Under the pieces are notes generated by a model. The model did not search any database. It had not been told where the DNA came from and was given only the letters and a program-made list of their open reading frames with translations. From positions 372,001 through 436,000 of the forward strand of contig JAAXNY010000001.1 of assembly GCA_013420905.1 (NCBI GenBank): 64,000 nucleotides of DNA. The letters are read 5' to 3'. Position 1 is the stretch's first letter. Every line of letters begins with the position of its first letter. Below are positions 42,514 to 54,476 of the stretch, piece by piece. The translations under genes and the position numbers were made by a program. Source of the stretch: Collybia mongolica. Its lineage: Eukaryota > Basidiomycota > Agaricomycetes > Agaricales > Clitocybaceae.

Positions 42514-44239
42514 AGTAGGCGAGTCGTAATGGTGGCACAAGTTAAACATTCGAGACGATGTACCTTATATACATACCCCCACATATCCCTAGATCAGTAG
42601 TCGCAGTGATCAGTAAGCGTAGTGCCAAGTGGCTGAAAGATTATATGTCAGCACTGACGACCATCTCTGGGTGAAACAGCGACGATCGTGACAGGATCTC
42701 GACTGACACAATCGCGTGCAATCCATCGCGGCAACAGTTACTAACAAATGTAAGGTTCCGCATAACGCGGTAGAATTGCGGCGTGTAAACACACTGATTT
42801 GTGAGCGAGCTTCCCACGGAAAGACATTTCTACCGAACTTTGGAGAACGGGTGACCTCCCGTCAGGATCTATGGAAATCAATAGGCCGTAGATTCCATCA
42901 GCCGGAGCTTCAAACTGTCTTGATATTGGGTGACTTCCCGTAAGGATCTACAGAAATCTACAGGCCGTAGGTTCCATCAGCCGGAGCTTAAAATTTTCTG
43001 AAAGTGTATGACGTAGATTTCTGTAGACCGTAAGCCTTGTTTGTGCATAATAATCCTACAGAATTGCCAAGCCACAGCCAAAAAGTGGGTGAACTGAGAT
43101 TTGAAAACAAAGAATTAAACAATTCATTGATAATGCTACCTGCTGGTCCCCACGGTGGTGATGATGAATTCTTTCTTAACATGAAGATAGAGGAGGGTGA
43201 AGAGATTCGTTTTTCATCAACAGCAATCGAAGTTGGACGCGGCATCTCGGCTGATGGAAATAGATTGCCCGACGACCTTACGGGGGTCACCCAATGTTAC
43301 AATGTTACGTAGACGGGAGAAAGGCCAGGAAAACCGGGCTGAAACGTACTCACGACCCACGACTGTCACATCCAGTCAAGATCTATCCAAAACCGGTGTT
43401 CGTTGGGTGTTTGTGGTGTTGGTACACTTACTTCGATACACTATCAGAATCTAGGGCCTGAGCATTGTTAGGCGCATGCCGACCTAAGGTTTGATGTCTC
43501 GCGTAACAACAAACAATTTTTATTGATGGCAGACATTTGTGATTTATTCCGATCATGATTTGGATGGTAAAATTCAAAATATCCTATGAAAATATCAATA
43601 AGCCTGCGGTGCTGCAGGCATCTGCGGATTTATCCGCATCCGTATCTGGCGGATGGCTGATCCGCGGGTCGGGTGACGGGCCGGATATGGATAGACCCGT
43701 GCTAGGGCTTAGTCTATCAGAATTTCCACGCTCTTATTTGGTCTGGTCCCAGCAACCGACAGAATTTTGAATTTCCTCTTCAATACACTCTTGGGATGTT
43801 TCCACTCTATCATGGTACTGCCTTCACTCAAATTGCCACAAAAAAAACAAGTACCTACCCCTTGTTCTCTTACTAAAACTTCAGTGACTTTTACTAGCAA
43901 GAATAACAAAGTAATTTGATCAAATTTCGTGTAGATCTCACTCAAACTATCTGTCTGCTTAAACAACCTATGATCGTTCATCAAATACACTAAAACTGTG
44001 TGAAAACAGGACATGTATATGTAGGTTAGAAAACACGCTTTGATACTCAATATCTTCAAGTGAACTTGCGTACGTTTCTCCGGACTGGACACCTTTTCGA
44101 CAATCTGACTTCGCCGAATCTTTCCAGTTCTAGCGTAAATATACTGGAGGTACTTACAAATATTACAGAGTGTTAACATTACGAGCGCACACATTATTAA
44201 TATAGACAGCTGGCAAGCTTACAGAGGCGTATCCAGAGC
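42514..44239. other. Intergenic region with small tandem repeat
   Basis: At about 42849-43008 an 80-bp unit occurs twice in tandem (GGGTGACCTCCCGTCAGGAT... and GGGTGACTTCCCGTAAGGAT..., both with CATCAGCCGGAGCTT). At 43605-43700 there is a GC-rich patch of GCGGAT/ATCCGC words. Several open frames have no recognisable content. Confidence 0.45.
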
Positions 44240-47200
44240 CTACCAAGCACCACTAAGCCCGATCCAATCATGAAGGACGGTCGTTCGTTCTGTTCCGATT
44301 TGACGCGTCACCTCGACTTGCCGACCGATAGGAAGACTTTCATAATGAGCAAGGAGACTCCCATCCAAGATGCCCTTTGACAGTGGCTTAGAAACCAAGT
44401 CATTTCGGACAATTCTAGAAGAAGGTCAATAAACGAAAGATTTAAATCAAAATGGTTGTGCTTACCTGAATGCTTTAGGGTTTAGTCCAGCTACATGTTG
44501 GATATTACGTGTCAGCTGGCCCTGTAAGAGCTGTAGTCTCTTGAAGGCATGCTCGTCGACGGGCGTGAGGCAAGACAAAGATCCATCGGTAGATCCTGTG
44601 ATCGATCAGTAGGTAAAGCGCTAGGATGCTCTAAAGTTTGACTTACCACACATAAGTTTTGCTTGGGGTATCACTGGGTCATCTTTAGTTCTCCTCGCAA
44701 TCAAGGCCGACGCGTGATATTCGCTTTGACCGTGAAATTCCGTACGTAGCAATAAATGCCGCCCGTCCCTCGAATCAGGATCTGGATTTCCCTTGGATTT
44801 GATATCACAACTTATATCAAAAGTAACAAACGAACCATTTGGGTTATACTCGTACACCCTCAGTATACCTTCTTCGTCTCCTGTAACGATTGACAGTTCT
44901 CCATCCGTGAAAAAGAAGTCGGCGCTCGTAACACAGACACGACTAATGTCTTTCGCAAGCAATGTTAGTTTGTATGGGTCCTCCTAGAGTGGTATATAAG
45001 GTCAGCTTGTGTTGCTGTGACGAGTAGGGTAGGTTTGACCTGGAATGCGACGAAAATTACACTTTTCACAGCGTCACCAACAAGTAGAAGGTTCTTAAGA
45101 GTTCGTAGCGAGGTGACATAGACTCCAACGTCTAAAAATGCAACGCCGACGAGACGCTCGTCGGAGTCAAAGGCTCGAACGAAAATCTGAACCCAAGTTA
45201 ATACTTTGGGATATTTAGAGATGAGAGCGTCATACCTTCTGACCCATGGACGATACCAAGTAGCCATGGAACCCACAGATCGCTGTGACTGGACCCTTGG
45301 CTTCGTCCCGACAACGGAGTCGTAATCTGTACCAACGTTTGGGAGAGACAGCTGGGTCGGGAACAACTTCAACAATCTCAAATATGTATGTCTCAATTCA
45401 AGGATTAGTTTGATATCGATCAGTGTTGATATTTGATCAGGCTCACAGATCCTTTTGCAGCCAAGTCCTCGCCTCGATCAACTGTTGTTCCCACAGCGAT
45501 GAACTCTTTACTCCCAGTCTCTGTGCTCGACGTCTCGAGGGTGACGCAAGATATGTCATTTACAAATTCGTTTGTGGCAAACTCATAACTGTGAAGAAGG
45601 TCAGACTGAATCGAGCGGAAGTTTGTAAACATACCCATCCATAGTCATCCACCCCTCAGGTGAGATGAGTTCCAATGTCGAGCAATCACATAAGGGGTCT
45701 GACACATTCGGGACTAATCGAGGGGACAAAAATAAGCGGAGTGCTGGCCAATGGAACCTCATTCACTTACCATCAGGTTCCCAGACCTTGTTTCCATCTT
45801 CGTCAAAGGAAGCAAACTTGGCTCGGAGGGAGGATGCAGCAACAATCAATGACGTAGAGGGTTCGAAGAGAATGCTGGAATACGATCGTCCACGAGGTAC
45901 CGCACGCGAGGGTAAGGGCCCGTTGAGTTGGAATTCGGGTATCCACTCCATTAGGCTTGGGCCCTATGAGGGGGCATCAAACTTTAAGTTACCATTTCAC
46001 GACAATGTCACGAACCTCGTCTGAGTAAAGTAGGAAGTCGCCCTTGGAGTCCCACAACGAACACGGTGTAAAAGCATGTACCACACTGTGCCCAGATGGG
46101 TATAATTGCAGTCCGCCTTTATCGCTTGCGAGGATCCAACTCGGACGATCGCCGGTGAAAAACACCCCAGAAAAAGTTGTTCCCACAGCAGGCGTCGTGA
46201 CGAACGGAATGAACATGCGTAAAACGCGTTTCTGCTCCGCCATGATCCCCTTTTCGTTCTCCTCCGCTCGTTGTATCTCGAAAGCCTTCGATAGGATCTT
46301 CACAAACTGGATTTTGAGACTTGATGCCCGAGTGAGTGCTGGCGGATCAACCTGCTCGCCGGCGGGAAGTGTCTCGTAGATAGCAAGTTGCCCTGATCGC
46401 AAGAAAATCTTCCGCGGATCAAAACAGCATAAGCGAATAAGAATTATCAGTACATGCGCAAAACATACTAGTAAGTGAGGCTGGGGTGATGATTCGCCAA
46501 TCGGTGCCAGTAAAATTTGTTCAATATCTAGTTCCTGCGGTTTGCGGGGTGGATCTTGGGGTAACGATGAAGCAGGGGGATCATGTGAGTCAGTGAGGAC
46601 ATTTTGGAGGGTGGCCAACATAGAAGTGGAGAAAACCAATGCTAGCTTCGGAAGGTTCCACACCTGGAAAATGCTATTTAGACACCGGAAAAATCGCAAT
46701 TAAACCATGCAGACCTCCATCACACCCTGGGGCCGCACCAAAATTAAGGATTGACCTTTGCTTCCAGCATTGACAGCAGCTTGAAGAGTTGAGGTTGCGC
46801 CAGCCATCGCCACCGTGGTCTCGAGGCTGTTTTCAAATAAGCCGGTCGAATCGACGTAAAAGCAGCCGGCCAAATATCGGGAGGTCTACAAGGAGTCAAC
46901 CAATGTAGATCGCAACGTAGATTATAAGTTCACCTTATCACCCATGGGTGACATATCCTTGCGCCTGATTTTTCCACGTTCGGTCTCCCCAATGAACAGT
47001 CCGATAGAATCGTCTTCTCTTAGAATGAGGACAAACGGATCAGAAATACTACAGGCCCTGATTTTGGGCCGCGGCATGTTGCCATCCATATCTTTGATTA
47101 TCTGCCTTTCCGTACCGTCTTCACAAATATATTCTTAGCAGTTGTTGAAAAACATAACGAGTGAAGACCCACCAGGCTCAAGAACACGAATAGCATTAGT

Positions 47201-49731
47201 CATGACGTGAAGGATCGCTGTTCTCTGGAAGAATGGGGCGGCTCCAATGGTTGTTCCTGGTATCCGGGTTGTGATTGTTATATCAGACCTAGCAGTACGT
47301 GTGGCAATCTATGACCCGTAATGAGCTCCAATTCGAAGAATGACTGGAAAAGGCATACACGAGAGAGCCCAGGGGAGGGATTTGCATCCGTGCTAAGGAT
47401 GATTGAGTCATTCTCGGTTTGATGAGGATTGACTGGGCGCTCGTAGGATATACCGTTGGTTTTGATTGGTTGTCGGATCGGCAGCGACCACATTCCCCGC
47501 GCACCACCTATAGCGTGAAGCTTGCGTTTTGTGCGAACGGGTAGATCGCGCTGTCAAAACTACATTCAGATCATAAATTCCTGAATGAGGGAGCAAGGAA
47601 CTACCTGGAAGAGGGTAAATCCTCCGAGAGGGCCAGAGCCCGTGGCAGCAACGAGTTCTGGAACTGGCCGGTCCTAGCCCGTGGGGTCAGTGACCCACAT
47701 CACATTCAAACGAAAACGACGTACCCCATTGCGGGCAAGTGAGAATGTCATATCAGCGATAGGGCCGTATGCAGGCAGTGCGTCGCAGAGGGACAGTTGG
47801 ATCACATTGCGTGTCTTTTTCGCACTTTTCCCATTGAGTTGGCCACCAGTAGATGGCTCAGAGGCTTTGGAGTCACCATAGATGTCTGGATTGAAATGAG
47901 ATAAGGCAGTGGAGGCAAAATTGGTATTACTCACCGTCATCATCAGAATCAAGATCCATATCATTGTTCATCTGAACAACTGCCGTGGGTGCGTCCATTT
48001 CGTGATCTTCCTCAATTTCCTCCTCCACATGCACGGTCTTTAATAATACTGACGGACCGACAGAACTACCCACAAATAGGTGTTCGTCAGTGATTCTCCT
48101 TACGACGGAGGGAACCGTCGTTTGAGCTAGAGTTGTTGACATCGTGAGTTTGGAAACGGTCTTTCCGTCGATTACTATGTCGATGGGGTAGACAGTCCCA
48201 TCTCTGAGAATCACAAATAATGTCTTGTCGTCCACAAATGATACACGGCTCCCCTCCAGTTCTAGGTTCCGGGATTGGTTCTCAGGTGCAATCGGGAGTA
48301 ACGGGAGGTCGCTGATGCGAGCCGGCCAACCATTGACGGGAAGGGCTACACGCCGGGACGACTGATCGACGTAGACGATCGAGTTGCTCGTGATGATGAC
48401 TACACCGCCGAGAGAAGTTGAGCAGGCTAGGAGTGAGAGGCAGTCATGCGGAAGGCCTTCTACGGACGTAATGATGGGATAGTTTTGGGTGACAAGGTCA
48501 AGAGTGAAAATGAACAGCTTTACGGTGTCCTTGTATTCCTTCAACCGACTGGATATTATGTTAATAAGAGAATTCTGCTCGAAGAAGATAGGCGCTTACC
48601 CAGTCCAGGTTTGTTGCGTTTGGAAGAGAATGGCTATTGTCGGGTTATTGAACCCAGGCAGGAACACGAAGTCGATGACATTTCGGATATTTTGCTCCAC
48701 ATCCGCCGGGAGATCGAGTATAAAGCTCGGAGAATATGGGACGTCCCTGTTTCAGATTTAGAAAAGACGTACGCATGCCTCGTGGGACAGACGCACCTAA
48801 TTTGCATCTGGTCCTGGTCCATCACGTCCAGTTCGGCTTGCGACTGATAGAATGGAAGGATCGCGATGGCGTCTCGAGGCAGCGACAACGCGGCGCAGCG
48901 GGAAAGAGGGTCAACGCGAAGTTCGGCTCGGAATAAGGGTGAATCCAGTGACATCTGTGTGTCCGTTTTATCAGCATCATGAAAAAGGGGGATATGCAGA
49001 CGTTACGTGCCAGCTGCGGCGCTCTCTCGTAGGTATGAATTGACACGGTCACTAGATCATGCACAGCGGTAGACCACTCTAGGAGGGCAATCTAATGAGA
49101 GGTTTGAGCTTGAACAAGGTTGGTCCAACTACGGCAATGTTCACACCTTGGCGTCCTTGAACGAAACCACCAGTCGATCGAGTTTATCTTCAAGAGAAGC
49201 CATGATTTTCACTCCCTCCAATCCAGTCACAATCCCATGTAAACGGTGCTCGCGAATAAGGTAGAATTTCGTGACTGTCGGTTGATTTACCGCGTCTTTC
49301 TGCATAACAGACTACGGATAAAGATGATTAGCATCGCTCAAGCTGAATGTATGTTCGCAACGACAAGGTAGTATTGCTGAATTTGAATAATACACGCTAG
49401 TCACCTTGGCTATGTTGACAAAACCTTCCCCTTGCTCATCCATTATTACCTCCCCCTCTACGGCCTCTGTCCCTTTTCTGACCCTCGACCTTCTCTCCCG
49501 GTCGTCCTCAGCCTGCATTACTATGGGTGCCAGTTCCTCGCGAACCTCGAAGATGCGAAGCAAGTTTGTTCGCGCAACAACCACATTGCATAAAGCTCGC
49601 GCTGCAAACTCGTGGCGAATTGTGGCATTCGGAGGCGTGTTCACTTCACTAAGAGTCGAGGGTGTTAACCTTAGACTTGTCGCAAACTCCACACCACTTG
49701 GGGGAAGTATATCTTGACGCAAAGCATGCAT
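44240..49731 (-). CDS. CFT1: CFT1/CPSF160, cleavage and polyadenylation factor large subunit
   Basis: Large multi-exon gene, start MHALRQDILPPSGVEF. Exon 1 includes NVVVARTNLLRIFEVREE, a CPSF160 N-terminal hallmark. Middle exons give beta-propeller-like sequence (for example GGFTLFQRD region, VSFVDDKTLFVIL). The C-terminal CPSF-A domain shows TDGELSIVTGDEEGILRVYEYNP, GSTDGSLSCLTPVDEHAFKR split by an intron near 44640, GLNPKAFR, and LSKGILDGSLLAHYESL. The stop is at 44240-44242 after LSGAW. CFT1 binds pre-mRNA near the poly(A) site as part of the 3' end processing complex in the nucleus. Exact exon limits in the middle were not all worked out. Confidence 0.9.
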
Positions 49732-50744
49732 ATCCGACGTTCCCCGATTTTCCTTCCTCTGTCAAGCCTAGAATACACTTTCTAGTCTTCTTGTAGACTC
49801 CAGGAATTCTAAAAGATGTAACAAACAATTCGATGGTAGTGGGGTTTCGAACTTGGATTGAATTCCCGCTACTTTAGTAGTAGGTCTTGTGTTCCGTCAC
49901 AGCACTTACGATGTTGGAGAGGAAAATCTACAATGGGGGTTTTGTTACGTAATATTCAGGGTCACATGATATGGCAGTATACTACACATTTTGAATGATT
50001 AAAAAACCCCTCAAAACAATGTTCCAGTCTGAGTTTGTGCCAACTCATGATGCCAATACATCACTTATTTACTCAGTTGTGTAATGGGAAGGCAGCCCTT
50101 AGGTATGTAAGGTATCGTTTCATACACTAGCCACTGACAATAACCGTACACGCTTTTGGGTTGAAATTAATGCAACGTTTCGTCTTGCTTTCACTATAGT
50201 CGACCATACTAACGCTGGCCTAACATCTCCTTCAGTTAGCCTTGAACTTATCCAGGCTCAAGCGCTGCACCACCCTATAATCACCCTGTGTGTATTACAA
50301 ACCCGCAGGGTGTGAAATATGGTTTCGGGATTCGGGATGAAGGGCCTTGCTCCGAAACCTCATCAACCCGCCCAGGCCTGAGCTCGTTGGAACATTACGG
50401 CCTTAGAGACAGAAAATGAGCCAGACTCCAATGTCGCAGACTCGCAGCTGCATGTCAGGTGGCGGTTCGATTTGTGTTCCGGCTGATGCTAGTTGGAAAT
50501 TAATTGAAATGGGCCACTCGACAGACAAGCCCCAGAGTGGCAACGTCAAAATCTCGATACTGGAGTCGATCGTTTTTATGCCCTTTCACCTCGGACAAAC
50601 CGGTGCAGCTCACCAGACGATTGACTGCCACATGCATCACCTCAAGTCTTACTCGTGTCGTAGGCGTGATGTTCGCGTACCTACTACATATATCCCTGCA
50701 GACTCAAGGAGTCGTACGCCGATGCTTGGTTTCTTTAGCGCATT
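49732..50744. promoter_or_regulatory. Divergent intergenic region
   Basis: It lies between the start of CFT1 (minus) and the start of the disordered-protein gene (plus), about 1 kb, and must contain both promoters. The open frames at 50416-50811 have no recognisable content and may belong to the 5' leader. Confidence 0.45.
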
Positions 50745-53700
50745 ATGTTCGCTTCAATGGGTACCACAGCTCTTCCGAATTCAAGGCATAGTCAAGCGTT
50801 TGGGAAGGTAATCATGAATGTGAGCCTATCCGACGCCTTAACTCATTCATTTCACAGAATTACGCCGCACAACTTCCCAAGGGATTTTCTGTCCGAGTTT
50901 TCAAAGGTCCTACTCTTTCGTCTTTCCCTCACACGGCCACCGCCAAGTTCGACATTGGGTACCACTCCTTCCCGACGACCGAGCCTCACTCGAACCAAAA
51001 CCACTATCCTGCGAGGCCACAGAGTACCGCAAAATCATACTCTGGATCCAACGAACAGTCTAAATCGTCTCGTTTACACACCAACGATACTTCGACTACT
51101 ACTAGCCGGAGTTATGACTTGAATTCGAGACCACCAGTCACAAATTATTCTATCTACCCAGGTGTATCCAAAGACACTTATATCTATGAACGCTCGCATT
51201 CTTCCAAGTCCGATATCTATTCAAATTCTGAATATGATGCTTTGACCCAGTCGCCCTCGTCCATATTCTCCCCGGCCATGTCCACTGATAGCCTCACGAC
51301 ATTTAAAAGTCCCATGACACCCTCTGCCACTTTGCCAGACCGGGATCCTCGTTCGTCAACACCAAGTAATCCGACTCCATCGCGAAACTCGTTCGCAATG
51401 CATATTCCTGTCTTGTCTCAAGCACAGTGTGCTATCAGGGGGATCTTTCGGGGACAGGCTCCTCACGAGGACCTGCCCCCTCGCATGGATAACTCATTCA
51501 TGGGGCCCCATAACAGATCGTCGGCAATCCCCGAATCCGCCCATTCAAGGGTTGAGACACCTGGTGTGCAGGGCCGGTCGACCACACCTGTTCGGCTCTC
51601 TAGCCAATCTTCGGGATCTGAATATCGGAGCACTACAACAAGCCCCGGTCCCTATTCAACGCCAAACTCTGGGTATCTCAACCACAACGGGGCGAACTAT
51701 GGTGAGGATTCCGAAGAAAGTGATTTAGATCGAATCGCCAGAGCAAACGCCGAGTATAACGCAGCGTCGTCCACACAATTTCACACTCGAAGGCAGTTCG
51801 CCGATGAAACTTCGAACGGTTTCGTGGCACCTTCAACGCATGGCCAAATATTCCCCGATTTTCCCATTCGTAGCAGCCCTGAACAAAGAGGTTTGCAGCA
51901 CAGTGTTACCTCATCATATATTGGAGAGTCGGTTCGTGAGGCTGCCTCCTCTTATTTTTCTACGGCAGATACAACAGCCGATATAGATCGCTCGCGGGCT
52001 CGCTCCGCTCCACCGCGCAATTATACGCAGTCCCGATTTGACGATCATCATTCAGATCATTCCGAAGAGTTTTTACCACCTCTGGCACATCGAGAGTGGC
52101 CAGACCCGATCATGGGTGGTCAGCCACACGCCCGAAGGCAGTCGGAACCTGAGGGTGCTATCCCAATCCCTCAGATTTTGAACGAGGGTCCCCAAAATCG
52201 GTATGTGCCTGTGTCCCGGACAATGACGCCTCACCTAGGTGCAAGTGCTCCAGCTCGACCAGAGAGTGCAACCACCGTTGGAGACTACGAACATGTTAAC
52301 GAGCGCCCGCTGCCCATCCCTCCACCGCCCCAGCAGAGGGGACCCAGGGAGCGTAGGTCGTCAATGTCACAACCACCAAATGGCACAACTGCATATTCCC
52401 CCACGTCACCCAACGACACCCGTGAAGGTTCAAGGGTTGAGCAGGAAGTGGAATATTCCCGGGTACCCGCCCAGTCGTTCAATAGCACAGCCCCGTATGT
52501 TTCAAGGGATAGTACGATGGCGCAGGGTCTCGGGTCCACATCGACTCGGGGCGTTCAGAGTGAGCCTTCTTACCGACGAGACTTTATGAATGCGCGAATT
52601 GATCGAGACCTGGAGCCTACGAGGGGACCTGTACCGCCAATTCACCCCTCCAGCTCGTATGTCCCGAAGGACAATACAATGTCTCGGGATCCCGTCCCGA
52701 ACTCGCCTCAAGATCCCGTTCTACAGTCGTCGGAGATGGTTGGATCTATCCAAAATCCTCGAGTAGGAATATATGATCATGTCAGAAGGAGCCCGCCAGG
52801 ACGGCGTCCAGCTACAACAGCTCCTTACTCTGCCCGAGATACTGCCGCCCCACGGGATATCCCCCCTGCCGCTCCGCCCACGCGCGCACGAGAACCAATT
52901 ATACCCCCTATTGAGCGTACGGCGCGCTCATCGAGGAATTCTCCGGAAGAAACCCGTGATGGTTCAGGCTGGAGGGAGGCATCTCAATCGGGTCGTGTCG
53001 ACCCCCCTAATATATATTCCACCCGAGACCAAAATGCACCACCAGCACCCGCCCAGCGAGAACAGACATTGGATAACTCACCCAGCGATCGTAACTCACG
53101 TCCCCAGAGACATTCCCCCGAAGAGACTCGAGACAGTTTTGCACGGCGAGCTCCCCAACCAGAGATCTCCCGAAATCATCCCCAGATGGAGCCCCGTCAG
53201 CATAGTTCTGAACCCGCCAGCGCCTCCTCTCGTTTTCCCCCACCCCCTGCAAGCATGGTAGGAGGTGGACCACGTAATATGAGCCCTCCACGCACTGTCG
53301 CTCTCCCGACTGTTAGTAATCCCAGGGGACAAGGGATAGACGCCGTTGACAGGGAAAGAGTCAGTGGGCGTAATCCTCACTCCGTACCCGATCCTAAACC
53401 CAGTACAACTAGGTCATTCCCAGCGATAGTTCCGACCACGTCACGTTCAGGGTTGGGAGCAATGGGACAAGCGGGACGTTCTCCGGACATGGTGGAACTT
53501 TCTCACACCGGCGCAACCAATATCCCAAACCTCTCTGATGGTGGACAAAGAAGTAGCCAGCGACCCCGAAGGCCCTCCTTCGCCATTGATCCCCAGCACG
53601 AGGGGGTCAGTAATCCGACAGGTAGTCGCGATCGGAACGTCGAAAGGACGCCCTTCTCTCCCCTCGAGCCGTCTAGTGAAAGACCTACAGCAGCCTCGAC

Positions 53701-54335
53701 GTCCCCGAAGTCTGATGCCGGTCCTCGTACTCAGGCTGCAGATGTTCGTCGGCACATTGCCGAGCCGCAAAGAAGACACTCAGACGGAGATCGATCTGTC
53801 AATAACGACATCCCTCCGCCTCGAAACACGACGCCATATGTATCCCAATCTGTTCCAGAACGTTCGTTTCATACTCCAGCTCCCGTCGAACCTCAAAGGC
53901 GCTTCTCCGACGGAGACCAGGCTGTCCCGTCGTACGCCTCTGGCGGGAATGCCTTAGTGTTGTCTCGAAATGTTCGATGGAATGAGAATCTCGTCTGCCC
54001 TTCTCCCATCTTCGCTAGTCAACGAAGGAAAGGTTGGTTCAATCGCCGAGGGTACGTAGTAAACCTTGCTTCCATGGGAGGGGTATTTCCACTAACAGGC
54101 AACACGCAGGGATCAATTATGGACCAACACAGGGTCTTACAAACCATTACCGCCGGACCAACAGTATCCTCCCGACCTGGACGGTTACCCGGAATTCGGG
54201 GAGGGTTGGATGAATGAAGAGGGCGTTCGCATTGATATGCAACATCGTCTCATTCCAAAGCAGCCGCTACGATCTGCTTTGAAGCAGACTCGAGCTCAGC
54301 TCCCACAGCCTAACGCTACAGTCCCATTGACGTAG
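50745..54335 (+). CDS. Large disordered Ser/Pro/Arg-rich protein, unknown function
   Basis: Three exons: 50745-50807 (MFASMGTTALPNSRHSQAFGK), 50858 to about 54049, and about 54110-54335, joined by short introns (GTAATC...CACAG and GTACGT...ACGCAG). This gives about 1160 aa. The start ATG was chosen because its exon splices in phase into the long frame. The protein is dominated by Ser, Pro and Arg with many RRSP/RRHS-type sites, and lacks a recognisable domain, signal peptide or membrane segment. The C-terminus (EEGVRIDMQHRLIPKQPL) is more ordered. It could be a phosphorylated scaffold. The family is not recognised. Confidence 0.75.
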
Positions 54336-54476
54336 TTATGTTGGACACTTTGATTTATCTAATTCCTTTCGTTCGCCTTATACTTATCGCATCTTCACAT
54401 TCAACGTACCGTACTTATTTGGAGCCTCTGGGAGCTGGATTTCCCAAAGCCCGTCAAAGCATGAATTCCATAATAA
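54336..54476. other. Short convergent intergenic spacer
   Basis: 141 bp between convergent stop codons; it must contain both 3' UTRs and poly(A) signals. An AATAATTAAT stretch lies near 54471. Confidence 0.5.

Noticed and set aside
43555..44194. Frames downstream of CFT1, including a 161-codon minus-strand frame
   Set aside because: AT-rich, no motif, and CFT1 ends cleanly at 44240; probably chance openings in intergenic DNA.
50416..50811. 131-codon plus-strand frame before the disordered-protein gene
   Set aside because: It does not splice in phase into the long frame; the exon at 50745-50807 does. Probably 5' leader.
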